From NCBI GenBank assembly GCA_028820935.1, contig JAPPHZ010000045.1, positions 1 through 64,000 on the forward strand: 64,000 bases of DNA. The letters are read 5' to 3'. The notes beneath the pieces are model-generated. The model was given only the letters and a program-made list of their open reading frames with translations. It did not search any database and had not been told where the DNA came from. The position numbers and the translations under genes are program-made. Every line of letters begins with the position of its first letter. Position 1 is the first letter of the stretch. Positions 1-8,258 of the stretch are shown piece after piece. The stretch is from a bacterium (lineage in GTDB: Bacteria; Actinomycetota; Acidimicrobiia; Spongiisociales; Spongiisociaceae).

Positions 1-55
1 TGCTAGTTGCTAGTTGCTAGTTGCTAGTTGCTAGTTGCTAGTTGCTAGTTGCTAG
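1..55 (+). repeat. CTAGTTG heptamer array, copy 1
   Basis: Seven perfect tandem CTAGTTG units run from base 3 to 51, followed by CTAG (52-55). The unit is 43% GC in a genome near 68% GC. The array is cut by the window edge. Bases 56-99 are AT-rich and lead to the rimM stop; they include a degenerate CATAGTTGG read toward rimM's downstream side. In the other copies a CTAGTTG array on the plus strand follows a plus-strand gene, so a plus-strand gene convergent with rimM is expected left of base 1. Confidence 0.95.
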
Positions 56-99
56 ATTATATCAGAATATATTGTTTACCAACTATGGACGGACGACGA

Positions 100-594
100 C
101 TACTGCGGGGCGAGTAGGCCATCGGGAGGGTCAACCCGTAGCCACCCACCGGCCACATCGACTTCCGTAACGAGGGCCTCCACGAAGGGGATCTCGGCCT
201 CCGAGCCGTCATGGCACTTGACCACGAGCCGGTCCTGGGGGGCCTCGATCAGGTCGTCCACCACGCCGACGGTCTCGGATCCGATCCGCACGTCCAGCCC
301 GATCAACTGATCGGGCCAGTACTCGCCGGGCCGAAGCGCCCTCCTGTCTGCCTCGTCAATGAGGAGGTCGGCCCCCACCAGCAGCTCCGCCTGCTCTGCG
401 GAGGTGATCCCGGCGAACTCTGCAATAGGACCCCCGGAGTGGGTGTGGAAACCTCTCAGAACAAGGAGCGGGGCGTCGGGTAACCCGGTGCGAAACCGGG
501 CCGGAGCGACGAAGCGTTGCGGATAGTCGGACTCGACCCGTACGCGCACAGCGCCGCCGAGCCCATGGACCCCGACGATCCGCCCGACCACCAC
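100..594 (-). CDS. rimM: Ribosome maturation factor RimM
   Basis: RimM binds ribosomal protein S19 and helps mature the head of the 30S subunit. The 164-residue length fits the family. The N-terminal RimM barrel opens with the typical VVGRIVGVHGLGG block, and a PRC-barrel-like second half contains the EYWPDQLIGLDV block. The start is GTG at 594. It is the last gene of ffh-rpsP-khpA-rimM, 85 bp below khpA. The usual next genes trmD and rplS do not follow within the visible 99 bp; a heptamer array does. Confidence 0.93.
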   Translation of the reverse strand: MVVGRIVGVHGLGGAVRVRVESDYPQRFVAPARFRTGLPDAPLLVLRGFHTHSGGPIAEFAGITSAEQAELLVGADLLIDEADRRALRPGEYWPDQLIGLDVRIGSETVGVVDDLIEAPQDRLVVKCHDGSEAEIPFVEALVTEVDVAGGWLRVDPPDGLLAPQ

Positions 595-679
595 CGGTTC
601 CCCGGTAGGTTGGCCGGCGCCCCGGGCCGGAGGCTTCGCTACCGCGCCCGCCTCCTGCCGCCGGACCGGTCCCGAGCGC

Positions 680-928
680 TCAGTCGACGAATTCGACCCC
701 TACGGTGAGGCCTTCCTCGTCCGCCGCCGCCTGGGCTACGGTCCGGATGGCCCGCGCCACCCTTCCACCCCGGCCGATCACCCGACCCATCTCACCGGGA
801 GCGGTCTTCACCTCGGCGAGCATCCTGTCCTCCCCCTGGTCGATCATCGTGACCTCCACGGCATCCGTATCGTCAACGATCGAAGTAACCACGTACCGGA
901 TAACTCGTTCGACGATCGCGCCGCTCAT
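680..928 (-). CDS. khpA: KH-domain RNA-binding protein KhpA
   Basis: This 82-residue protein is almost entirely one KH domain, with the [13 protein letters not shown] nucleic-acid-binding loop preceded by MGRVI. The family (KhpA/YlqC) binds RNA and is implicated in cell-envelope or translation-linked RNA regulation. Its ATG overlaps the rpsP stop in an ATGA (925-928), so it is probably translated by coupling from rpsP. A position between rpsP and rimM is the standard arrangement in Actinomycetota and Bacillota. Confidence 0.93.
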   Translation of the reverse strand: MSGAIVERVIRYVVTSIVDDTDAVEVTMIDQGEDRMLAEVKTAPGEMGRVIGRGGRVARAIRTVAQAAADEEGLTVGVEFVD

Positions 929-1347
929 GATTCACCATCCTGCTCGTCATCCGCTGCGGATTGCTTCTCCTCCGTCGCGGCAGCCGGTTCCTCGACGGCC
1001 GAGTCCTCGGCAGCCTCGGGAGACTCCGTGACATCTGGATCGGGGGGCGGGCTCGGCGGAGGGTCGTCGAGACGGTAGACGCCCGCCCGGGAGACCTTCG
1101 GTTGCGCGACGGCCCCGGAGATCTCGAGTAGCTTCTGCACGCGGTCGGTCGGCTGTGCCCCGGTGCCCAGCCAGTACCGGGCCCGGTCGTTGTCGATCTC
1201 GACCAGGGAAGGCTCCCTGCGGGGGTCGTAGCGCCCGATCGACTCGATGATGCGACCGTCCCTGGGGGATCGCGCATCAGCCACGACGACCCGGTAGGTC
1301 GGCTGCTTCTTCTTGCCCATACGCCTGAGGCGGATCTTCACCGCCAT
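925..1347 (-). CDS. rpsP: 30S ribosomal protein S16 with long acidic tail
   Basis: The first roughly 90 residues are a canonical S16 ([19 protein letters not shown], then [20 protein letters not shown]). S16 is usually 80-90 residues, but this protein has 140. The extra C-terminal part is Pro-rich and then strongly acidic ([20 protein letters not shown] and onward) and is probably disordered. It lies 3 bp downstream of ffh and overlaps khpA by 4 bp. Acidic S16 tails occur in some actinobacteria; what this one does cannot be read from the sequence. Confidence 0.95.
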   Translation of the reverse strand: MAVKIRLRRMGKKKQPTYRVVVADARSPRDGRIIESIGRYDPRREPSLVEIDNDRARYWLGTGAQPTDRVQKLLEISGAVAQPKVSRAGVYRLDDPPPSPPPDPDVTESPEAAEDSAVEEPAAATEEKQSAADDEQDGES

Positions 1348-1350
1348 TCG

Positions 1351-2820
1351 TCACCTCTTTTTCTTCTTTTTCTGGAGCTTCTTCGGAGTTCTCGGTTTCT
1401 TCTTGGGTCGGCCGGGCGGGCGGCGCCCACCCCCACCACGCGGAGGTTCAATTGCCGTACCCGTTAGGCCGCCCGGCAGGGCGCCGGCCACACTACCCGG
1501 GAACCCGCCGCGCATGCCGGGAAATCCCATCCTGGTCTTGCCCCGGGACAGCGACTGGAACATGCCGCGCATCTGGTTGAACTGCCGCACCAGACCGGCC
1601 ACATCCTGAACGGAGGTTCCCGAGCCCACGGCGATCCTGCGCCTGCGACTGCCGTCGATGACCTTGGGGTTAACTCGTTCGGCGGGGGTCATCGAGCAGA
1701 TGATCGCCTCCGAGCGGCGAACCTCACGATCAACCGCCTGCGCATCCGCGAGAGCGGGGCGCGCACCGGGGATCATACCAAGAAGCTCCCCCACCGACCC
1801 CATCCGGCGCAGGCTCTTCACCTGTTCGATGTAGTCCTCGAGAGTGAACTCGGCCCGCAGCAGGCGCTGGGCCATGTCGGCCGCCTGCTGCTGGTCGACG
1901 GCCTCCTCGGCCCTCTCCATGAGGGTCAGCACGTCGCCCATGCCCAGGATGCGGGACGCCATCCGCTCGGGATGGAAGACCTCCAGATCGCGAGGCCCCT
2001 CACCCGTACCCACCAACTTGACCGGGAAACCGGTCGCCTCCCGAACCGAGATGGCTGCACCGCCCCGAGCATCGCTGTCGAGCTTCGAGAGCACCACACC
2101 GGTCAGGCCTATGTGCTCCGAGAAGCCTCTGGCCACCGCCACCGACTCCTGCCCGGTCATGGCGTCCAGCACCAGCAGCACTTCATCGGGCGAGGCGGCG
2201 CGAGCCATGGCGCCCAACTCGGCCATCAGGGCCTGGTCGATCTGGAGCCGGCCGGCGGTGTCCACCACCACCACATCGACACCCTGTCGGTCAGCCTGCC
2301 GGAGCGCACTCCTCACCAGGGACACCGGGTTCCTGCCGCCCTCGAACACGGGGACGCCGATCCGCTCACCCAGCTGTTGCAGCTGTTCCACCGCTCCCGG
2401 CCGTACCCGATCAGCCGCAACCATCAGAACGCTCTTCCCGGAGCGCCGGTAGTGGTCGGCGAGCTTGGCGGCCGTAGTGGTCTTGCCCGAGCCCTGCAGC
2501 CCGACCACCAGGGTGGTCAGGGGCTTCCCGCCCCTGGTCACCAGGGGCACGGCTTCACTCCCCAGCGTTTCGAGGAGTGACTCGTGGACGATCTTGACCA
2601 CCTGATGGCCCGGCGTGACGCTCCTAATCACCTCGGCGCCGACCGCCCGAACCCGGATCCGGTCGAGCAGGCGGTCGGCTACCTCCTGGTTGACGTCGGC
2701 CTCCAGTAGAGCCAGCCGCACCTCGGACAGGGTTTCGTCGACCTGGCGCTCGCTAAGGCGGCCCCTGCCCCGGATGCGATCGAACGCCGCCTCGAAACGG
2801 GCTGTCAGCGATTCGAACAC
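1351..2820 (-). CDS. ffh: Signal recognition particle protein Ffh (SRP54)
   Basis: Ffh is the GTPase of the signal recognition particle. It binds 4.5S RNA and signal peptides and delivers ribosomes to FtsY, which is encoded at 14820-15812. The NG domain shows Walker A GLQGSGKTTTAAKLA (about residue 108), DTAGRLQID and TKLD-like SKLDSDARGG. A Met-rich M domain follows, with the RRRRIAVGSGTSVQDV block. The 489-residue protein ends in a very basic tail (GRPKKKPRTPKKLQKKKKKR). It is first in the ffh-rpsP-khpA-rimM operon and divergent from upp across 126 bp. Confidence 0.97.
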   Translation of the reverse strand: MFESLTARFEAAFDRIRGRGRLSERQVDETLSEVRLALLEADVNQEVADRLLDRIRVRAVGAEVIRSVTPGHQVVKIVHESLLETLGSEAVPLVTRGGKPLTTLVVGLQGSGKTTTAAKLADHYRRSGKSVLMVAADRVRPGAVEQLQQLGERIGVPVFEGGRNPVSLVRSALRQADRQGVDVVVVDTAGRLQIDQALMAELGAMARAASPDEVLLVLDAMTGQESVAVARGFSEHIGLTGVVLSKLDSDARGGAAISVREATGFPVKLVGTGEGPRDLEVFHPERMASRILGMGDVLTLMERAEEAVDQQQAADMAQRLLRAEFTLEDYIEQVKSLRRMGSVGELLGMIPGARPALADAQAVDREVRRSEAIICSMTPAERVNPKVIDGSRRRRIAVGSGTSVQDVAGLVRQFNQMRGMFQSLSRGKTRMGFPGMRGGFPGSVAGALPGGLTGTAIEPPRGGGGRRPPGRPKKKPRTPKKLQKKKKKR

Positions 2821-2946
2821 CTACACGACTCCTCGTCGGCTGCTGGAGACAAACTAGTCACTACCGGCTGGCAACCGACCGTTCGGGGTATCCTCCGGAC
2901 AGCAGCAACCAGGTCGCCCCGGCGCCGCAACGGAGGGAAGTCCATC

Positions 2947-3567
2947 TTGGGAATCACCGTCGTAGACCACCCGCTGAGCCGCCACTACCTCAGCATTCTC
3001 CGCGACCGGACGACCGGTCCGGGTGGGTTCCGGCTCGCCACCCGACGCCTCTCCTACATCCTCACACTCGAGGCCACATCGAGGTTGGCCGAGACCGAGT
3101 ACCGCCTTGAAACGCCCCTCTCGCCGGCCACCGGATACCGTCCCGTCCGGCCGCCGGTAGCGGTCGCCGTGCTCCGGGCAGGATTGGGATTGATCGATGG
3201 GGTGGTGGACCTGGTGCCCGACGTGGCAGTCGGATACGTCGGGGTCGAGCGAGATGAGGAGACCGCCCGTCCGATGGCCTACTACACCAAGTTCCCCGAG
3301 ATGAGGGAGCGAACCGTCCTGGTTCTGGAACCCATGCTCGCCACGGGAGGCTCGCTGGGCTGGGCGGTGAAGTCGGTCAAGGAAGCCGGAGCTGCGGAGG
3401 TAGTCGCCCTGTGCGTGGTGACTGCTCCCGAGGGCGCCGCCCGGATGGAGCGCGAGCATCCCGACGTGGAGGTGGTAGCAGCCGCCATCGACTCCCACCT
3501 GAACGACCGCTTCTTCATCGTTCCCGGGTTGGGCGACATGGGCGACCGGCTCTTCGACACACCGTGA
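2947..3567 (+). CDS. upp: Uracil phosphoribosyltransferase
   Basis: This enzyme converts uracil and PRPP to UMP for pyrimidine salvage. The 206-residue length is standard. The N-terminus MGITVVDHPLSRHYLSILRD and the PRPP-binding segment VLVLEPMLATGGS (about residue 125) are diagnostic. The start is TTG at 2947, preceded by GGAGGG within AACGGAGGGAAG. The stop overlaps the next gene in a GTGA. The operon continues with an alkyltransferase-like gene and deoA, so two of its three genes serve pyrimidine salvage. Confidence 0.95.
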   Translation: MGITVVDHPLSRHYLSILRDRTTGPGGFRLATRRLSYILTLEATSRLAETEYRLETPLSPATGYRPVRPPVAVAVLRAGLGLIDGVVDLVPDVAVGYVGVERDEETARPMAYYTKFPEMRERTVLVLEPMLATGGSLGWAVKSVKEAGAAEVVALCVVTAPEGAARMEREHPDVEVVAAAIDSHLNDRFFIVPGLGDMGDRLFDTP

Positions 3568-3875
3568 GCGGCGTTCCCGTCGACGAGGACGGGCGGACCT
3601 TTGCCGAGCGGGTGTATTCCATGGTCGAGAGCCTCGGCGAGGGCGAGGTGGCCACCTACGGTGAGATCGCGGCCGACGCCGGCCGGCCTGGGGCCGCCCG
3701 GGCTGTCGGACGGATACTGGCGAACTCGGACGGCTTGCCGTGGTGGCGGGTGGTGACGAGGGAGGGCCGACTCGTGCCCGGGCTTGAGGACGAACATGCT
3801 CACCGGCTGGCCCGGGAGGGACTGGCCGTCCGGCGCAACCGGGTCGTACGGTCGTCCGGGGCAAGACCGGAATGA
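3564..3875 (+). CDS. Alkyltransferase-like protein (ATL, MGMT family)
   Basis: This 103-residue protein is a single MGMT/Ogt-like winged-helix domain (FAERVYSMVESLGEGEVATYGEIAADAG, then ARAVGRIL). Where methyltransferases have the catalytic Cys in PCHRV, this protein has PWWRVV, which places Trp at the Cys position, the signature of ATL proteins. ATLs bind O6-alkylguanine without removing the alkyl group and recruit nucleotide excision repair. I chose GTG 3564 because it overlaps the upp stop (GTGA) and the conserved domain starts shortly after; an upstream ATG at 3411 would lie inside upp. It overlaps deoA by 4 bp. Confidence 0.88.
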   Translation: MSGVPVDEDGRTFAERVYSMVESLGEGEVATYGEIAADAGRPGAARAVGRILANSDGLPWWRVVTREGRLVPGLEDEHAHRLAREGLAVRRNRVVRSSGARPE

Positions 3876-5170
3876 GCGGGCGGAGCATCCGGGAGGCGAT
3901 CCGGCACAAGCGCAACGGCGGCCACCTGGATGCCGAGGACATCCGGAGCTTCGTGACCGGCGTGGTGCACCGCTCGATTCCGGACTACCAGGCGTCCGCC
4001 ATGCTCATGGCCATCTACTTCCGCGGGATGTCGGACGCCGAACTGGCCACGCTGACGGCCGCCATGATCGGGTCCGGAGAACGGCTTGCCATTACCTCCA
4101 CCGTGCCCAAGGTCGACAAGCACTCCACAGGAGGCGTGGGCGACAAGGTGAGCATTGCCCTGGCCCCGCTGGTGGCATCCTGCGGCGTGACCGTACCGAT
4201 GATGTCGGGCCGGGGCCTGGGACACACCGGAGGAACCCTCGACAAGCTGGAGTCGATCAGGGGACTGAGAACCGCCTTCAGTCCCAAGGAGTTCGGACGG
4301 ATCGCCACCCGGCTGGGGGTGATCATCGCCGGCCAATCCGACCAGATCGTCCCCGCCGACCGGATCCTGTACGCCCTCCGTGACAGCACGGCCACAGTGT
4401 CCTCGGTACCTCTCATCAGTTCCTCGATCATGTCCAAGAAACTGGTCGAGGGCCTCGACGCGCTGGTGCTGGACATAAAGGTGGGGTCGGGCGCCTTCAT
4501 GGAGACCGTAGAGGACGCGCGCCTCCTCGCCACGACCATGGTCGGGATCGGTCGGTCCCACGGCGTCGCAACCAGGGCGCTGCTGACCGCCATGGACCAG
4601 CCACTCGGGCGAGAGGTCGGCAATGCCAATGAGGTCACCGAGGCGATGGCCGTACTGCGCGGCAAGGGTCCTGCCGACCTCGCAGAGCTGGTGAGGACGC
4701 TCGGTATCCACATGCTGGAGGCGGCGGGAGTGGACGGCGCCGCCCTCAGGATCGACCGGAGCCTGGAGTCGGGGGCCGGGCTGGCCAAGCTGTCCGGGAT
4801 GATCAGGGCCCAGGGGGGCGATCCGAGGGTGGTGGAGCAACCCGAAAGGCTCCCCGGCGCGTCTCACGCCCGGAGGATCCGGTCGACCGATGGAGGTTAC
4901 GTGACGTCGATCGACGCCAGGGGCATCGGGCTGGCGGCCATGAGCCTCGGCGCCGGCCGCGAGACCATGGAGGATCGAATAGATCACGGAGTGGGCATCA
5001 CGCTGTCCGCCAAGGTGGGTGACGAGGTGCGGCGGGGCGACGTGCTGGCCACCCTTCGCTTCAACGATCCCGGCCTTGCCGACCGGGCCTCGGCTCTCGT
5101 CGAGCGTGCCTACGTGATCGGCGCCCTCGCGCCGGACGTGCGACCCCTCATCCTGGAGACAGTCGGTTGA
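3872..5170 (+). CDS. deoA: Thymidine/pyrimidine-nucleoside phosphorylase
   Basis: It phosphorolyses thymidine or uridine to the free base and (deoxy)ribose 1-phosphate, feeding the uracil used by Upp. At 432 residues it has the family landmarks KHSTGGVGDKVSIALAPLVAS (phosphate binding, about residue 85), SGRGLGHTGGTLDKLESI, and DIKVGSGAFM with the catalytic Lys. The ATG overlaps the ATL stop as ATGA. Whether it is DeoA or a broader Pdp enzyme cannot be fixed from sequence alone. Confidence 0.94.
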   Translation: MSGRSIREAIRHKRNGGHLDAEDIRSFVTGVVHRSIPDYQASAMLMAIYFRGMSDAELATLTAAMIGSGERLAITSTVPKVDKHSTGGVGDKVSIALAPLVASCGVTVPMMSGRGLGHTGGTLDKLESIRGLRTAFSPKEFGRIATRLGVIIAGQSDQIVPADRILYALRDSTATVSSVPLISSSIMSKKLVEGLDALVLDIKVGSGAFMETVEDARLLATTMVGIGRSHGVATRALLTAMDQPLGREVGNANEVTEAMAVLRGKGPADLAELVRTLGIHMLEAAGVDGAALRIDRSLESGAGLAKLSGMIRAQGGDPRVVEQPERLPGASHARRIRSTDGGYVTSIDARGIGLAAMSLGAGRETMEDRIDHGVGITLSAKVGDEVRRGDVLATLRFNDPGLADRASALVERAYVIGALAPDVRPLILETVG

Positions 5171-5301
5171 AGGGCGGCGCCTGCCCATCGGGCGGCTAGC
5201 CGCGGCCGGTCGCGGCGTCGACGCCACTTCAACACCCGCGCCGACCGCTAGGATCAGCCCTTCCCAACCAGGTTCGTCGGGTCGTCAGGAGTCCATAGGC
5301 A

Positions 5302-6060
5302 ATGCAGGTACTGGTGTGCGTGAAACAGATACCCGATCCCGCCTCCCCCTCGTCGCTCGATCCGGATACCAGCCGCCTGCTGAGACCTCCGGAGCAGGTG
5401 CTGGACGACACGGATCGGTACGGGATCGAGGTGGGTCTCCAGTTGGCCGAGCAGACGGACGGTGCGGTGACCCTCCTGTCCATGGGGCCGACCGGCACCA
5501 TGCAGGGAATCCGCCAGGCCCTCGCCATGGGCGCCGACAAGGCGGTTCTCGTGGACGACCCCGCCTTAGAGGACAGCGACGCCCTTACCACCGCCAAGGT
5601 TCTGGCCGCCGCCGCCCGCCGTGAGGGATTCGACGTGCTGGTTACAGGTGTCGAGTCCACCGACGGCTACTCCGGTGTGGTACCTCAGATGGCGGCCGAA
5701 CTGCTGGGAGTGCCGGCGCTGACCTTCGCCCGGCGGGTGGAGATGGACGGACCCGACCTCCGCATCGAGCGCCAGACCGCATCCGGTTTCGATGTGGTCC
5801 TCTCGCCCCTCCCGGCCGTGCTGTCGGTCACCGCGGGTGCCGTCGAGCCCCGCTATCCCACCTTCCGGGGAATCATGGCGGCCAGGAACAAGCCGGTCGA
5901 CAGCTTGACAGCGGCCGACCTCTCCGTATCGAGCGACCCCGGTCAGCGGGTCGTCTCGGTGGCGCCGGCGCCCGAGCGGGCAGCGGGCGAGGTGGTGGAG
6001 GACGGCGGTACCGGCCACCTTCGCGTAGTCGAGTTCCTCGAGTCGGCAAGGGTGGTGTAG
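5302..6060 (+). CDS. etfB: Electron transfer flavoprotein beta subunit
   Basis: EtfB binds AMP and, with EtfA, carries electrons from acyl-CoA and other flavin dehydrogenases to the quinone pool. The N-terminus MQVLVCVKQIPDP and the block DVLVTGVESTDGYSGVVPQMAAELLGVPALTF (about residues 115-145) are typical of the family. The length is 252 residues. AGGAG about 11 bp before the ATG is a plausible Shine-Dalgarno. A possible -10 TAGGAT is at 5249-5254. The stop directly abuts the etfA ATG with no gap, so the two subunits are probably made in stoichiometric amounts. Confidence 0.95.
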   Translation: MQVLVCVKQIPDPASPSSLDPDTSRLLRPPEQVLDDTDRYGIEVGLQLAEQTDGAVTLLSMGPTGTMQGIRQALAMGADKAVLVDDPALEDSDALTTAKVLAAAARREGFDVLVTGVESTDGYSGVVPQMAAELLGVPALTFARRVEMDGPDLRIERQTASGFDVVLSPLPAVLSVTAGAVEPRYPTFRGIMAARNKPVDSLTAADLSVSSDPGQRVVSVAPAPERAAGEVVEDGGTGHLRVVEFLESARVV

Positions 6061-7011
6061 ATGGCTATCTGGGTATTCGCGGAAGCAACGGAACGCGGGC
6101 CGGGCGAGCCGGCCCTGGAGGTGCTGTCCGAGGTCGCCTCCCATAGTGAAGCGGTAGCCGTCTACCTGGGCGAGGCTTCCGGCGAGGCAGCCGCCATCCT
6201 GGGCGCCTACGGAGCCTCAACCGTATACATCCTGACCGGCGGCGGTGACCTGCCCGCGGCGGCCGCCGCGGCGGCCTTGGCCGAACTCGTCGAGCGGGAG
6301 GCGCCCGGGGCGGTGTTGTTCGCCCAGACCTACACGTCGCGGGATGTGGCAGGCCGGCTGGCGGCCCGGATCGACCGGCCGGTGATATCGAACGCGGTGG
6401 ACGTGGCCATCGATGACGGTTGCACTGTCACAAGCGAGGTATTCGGGGGCACGCAGCTGGTCCGGACGGCCTTCACCGGGCCGGGCCCGCACCTGGTGCT
6501 GGTGCGACCCAAGTCCTTCTCCGCCGAGGAGCGGGGAGGCGCCGTGGACCGGGTCGAGGAGATCCCGTTACCCGATGCCGGGCACGCCGGATCGCCGCAG
6601 GTGGTGGACACGACCGTCGAGCAGGCCGAGGGTCCGCAGCTGGGCAGCGCCAAGGTCATCATCAGCGGGGGCCGGGGGCTGGGAAGCGCCGAGGCGTACT
6701 CACTGATCGAGAGCGTCGCCGAGCCACTGGGCGCCGCCACCGGGGCTACCCGGGCGATCGTGGACGCAGGGTGGGTTCCCTATGCCAAGCAGGTGGGACA
6801 GACCGGTAAGACGGTCAAGCCCGAGGTATACATCGCCTGCGGGGTATCGGGCGCCATGCAGCATCTGGTCGGGATGAAGGACTCGAAACGGATCGTGGCG
6901 ATCAACAAGGACCCGGAGGCGCCGATCTTCTCGGTTGCCGACCTGGGGATCGTGGGTGATGTCCACCAGGTCCTGCCCAGGCTCGCCGAGGCGCTCCGCG
7001 GCCGCGACTGA
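6061..7011 (+). CDS. etfA: Electron transfer flavoprotein alpha subunit
   Basis: EtfA holds the redox-active FAD. The C-terminal FAD domain is clear: [24 protein letters not shown] (about residues 203-227), [23 protein letters not shown], and [22 protein letters not shown]. The 316-residue length is normal. It follows etfB with zero spacing. No EtfD/ETF:quinone oxidoreductase gene lies nearby, so the electron acceptor must be encoded elsewhere. Confidence 0.96.
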   Translation: MAIWVFAEATERGPGEPALEVLSEVASHSEAVAVYLGEASGEAAAILGAYGASTVYILTGGGDLPAAAAAAALAELVEREAPGAVLFAQTYTSRDVAGRLAARIDRPVISNAVDVAIDDGCTVTSEVFGGTQLVRTAFTGPGPHLVLVRPKSFSAEERGGAVDRVEEIPLPDAGHAGSPQVVDTTVEQAEGPQLGSAKVIISGGRGLGSAEAYSLIESVAEPLGAATGATRAIVDAGWVPYAKQVGQTGKTVKPEVYIACGVSGAMQHLVGMKDSKRIVAINKDPEAPIFSVADLGIVGDVHQVLPRLAEALRGRD

Positions 7012-7036
7012 CCACGGCCCACTCCGCTGCATCCGG

Positions 7037-7042
7037 TAGCGT
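7037..7042 (+). promoter_or_regulatory. Probable leaderless -10 (TAGCGT) for the LigD-type polymerase gene
   Basis: TAGCGT lies 6 bp before the ATG at 7049, with no Shine-Dalgarno in between. A TANNNT element at this distance would start transcription at or next to the A of the start codon. The same geometry recurs in front of seven other genes in the window. Confidence 0.5.
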
Positions 7043-7048
7043 GACCGC

Positions 7049-8047
7049 ATGGCAGGCGCCACCACGGTCGGAATAGCCGGTGAGGAAGTCCGGATAACGT
7101 CACCGGACCGGCTGGTATTCCCCCGGCAGGGATGGACCAAGCTCGACGTGGTGCTCTACTTCCGCACCGTGGCCGGGGGATGCCTGCGTGGCGTGTTCGG
7201 CCGCCCCACCATGATGAAGCGGTACATGAAGGACGTCGGCACGGCGCCGATATACCACAAGCGGGCGTCCAAGAACACGCCGTTCGAGACCGCTCCCATC
7301 CGCTTCCCGTCCCAGCGGCCCGGCCGGATGAACGTGGCTCGATCGCGGGCCGACATCCTCAGGTTCGTCCAGCTGGGCTGCCTCGACCTGCATCCGTGGC
7401 CCGTCCGGGCCGAGGACCTGGACCATCCGGACGAGCTCCGGCTCGACCTCGACCCCACCGAGGGGTTCGCGTTCGCCGATGTCAAGCGGGCCGCTCTGGC
7501 GACCAAGGATCTCCTCGATGAGGTCGGGCTGGTGGGTTGGCCCAAGACCACGGGTAGCCGGGGTATCCACGTCTACGTGCGCATCGAGCCGGAGTGGGAC
7601 TTCTACCAGTCCCGCCGGGCAGTGCTGGCGTTCGGCCGCGAGCTGGAGCGCCGCCATCCTGACCTGATCACCTCCCGATGGTGGAAGGAGGAGCGCCGGG
7701 GAGTGTTCATCGACTACAACCAGAACGCCCGCGACAAGACCGTGTCCTCTGCCTACGGTGTCCGTCCTACCGGATACGTGTCCGCCCCGGTCACGTGGGA
7801 TGAGCTACCCGATGTCGAGATCGAGGACTTCCCGATGGATCGCTTCCACCGCCGGTACGCGGCGGTCGGGGATCTGACCGAAGGGATCGACGACCAGCCG
7901 GGTCGGATCGAGCGCCTGCTTGAGTGGGTGGAGCGGGACGAGGCCGACGGAGTGGGCGACGCGCCCTGGCCGCCGAACTACCCCAAGATGCCGGGAGAAC
8001 CACCCCGGGTCCAACCCTCCAAGATGGTGAAAGCCAACTGGAAGTAG
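7049..8047 (+). CDS. LigD-type DNA polymerase/primase domain protein (stand-alone)
   Basis: This is the archaeo-eukaryotic-primase polymerase domain used by bacterial non-homologous end joining. At 332 residues it is only the polymerase domain. Visible landmarks are LRLDLDP (the DxD metal-binding pair, about residue 135), [12 protein letters not shown] (about 167) and [21 protein letters not shown] (about 225). The ligase and nuclease domains of full LigD are absent. A separate LigC-type ligase gene lies 3.8 kb away at 11891-12955, and no Ku gene is visible. The stop TAG (8045-8047) is the first base triplet of a heptamer array. Confidence 0.9.
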   Translation: MAGATTVGIAGEEVRITSPDRLVFPRQGWTKLDVVLYFRTVAGGCLRGVFGRPTMMKRYMKDVGTAPIYHKRASKNTPFETAPIRFPSQRPGRMNVARSRADILRFVQLGCLDLHPWPVRAEDLDHPDELRLDLDPTEGFAFADVKRAALATKDLLDEVGLVGWPKTTGSRGIHVYVRIEPEWDFYQSRRAVLAFGRELERRHPDLITSRWWKEERRGVFIDYNQNARDKTVSSAYGVRPTGYVSAPVTWDELPDVEIEDFPMDRFHRRYAAVGDLTEGIDDQPGRIERLLEWVERDEADGVGDAPWPPNYPKMPGEPPRVQPSKMVKANWK

Positions 8048-8098
8048 CTGCTGGTTGCTGGTTGCTAGTTGCTAGTTGCTAGTTGCTAGTTGCTAGTT
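8045..8098 (+). repeat. CTAGTTG heptamer array, copy 2
   Basis: Immediately at the stop of the LigD-type gene come two CTGGTTG units (8051-8064), four CTAGTTG units (8065-8092) and CTAGTT. This is followed by AT-rich sequence to about 8142 with opposite-strand relatives such as ACTATAAACTAACC. It is the only copy in the window between genes in the same orientation (8047 plus, 8259 plus). The rest of the gap to 8258 holds no gene; TAGCCT at 8191-8196 is a weak -10 candidate for the exporter. Confidence 0.93.
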
Positions 8099-8258
8099 AA
8101 GTCGGATACTAATGAATAGAGACTATAAACTAACCATTAAGGACTCGTGGCTGACGGACCGGACCGGTTCTCGATAACACCGGGGCGGAAGTAGCCTGCC
8201 CCCGGAAGTTGGGGATTCCCCCTTCTCCACCACCCGACCTGTCCCGAGAGGAACCTGT

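Noticed and set aside
1-55. CRISPR array
   Set aside because: The units are 7 bp with no spacers and there are no cas genes.
5192-5203. GCGGCTAGCCGC palindrome downstream of deoA as a terminator or array relative
   Set aside because: It contains CTAG but no repeats and no T-run, and 12-bp GC-rich palindromes are expected by chance in such sequence.
3800-5227. A 475-residue open frame on the minus strand
   Set aside because: It is the antisense of deoA, without any motif; deoA has complete family signatures.
8211-8221. GGGGA-T-TCCCC dyad upstream of the exporter as an operator
   Set aside because: The arms are only 5 bp and GC-rich, with no second copy seen.
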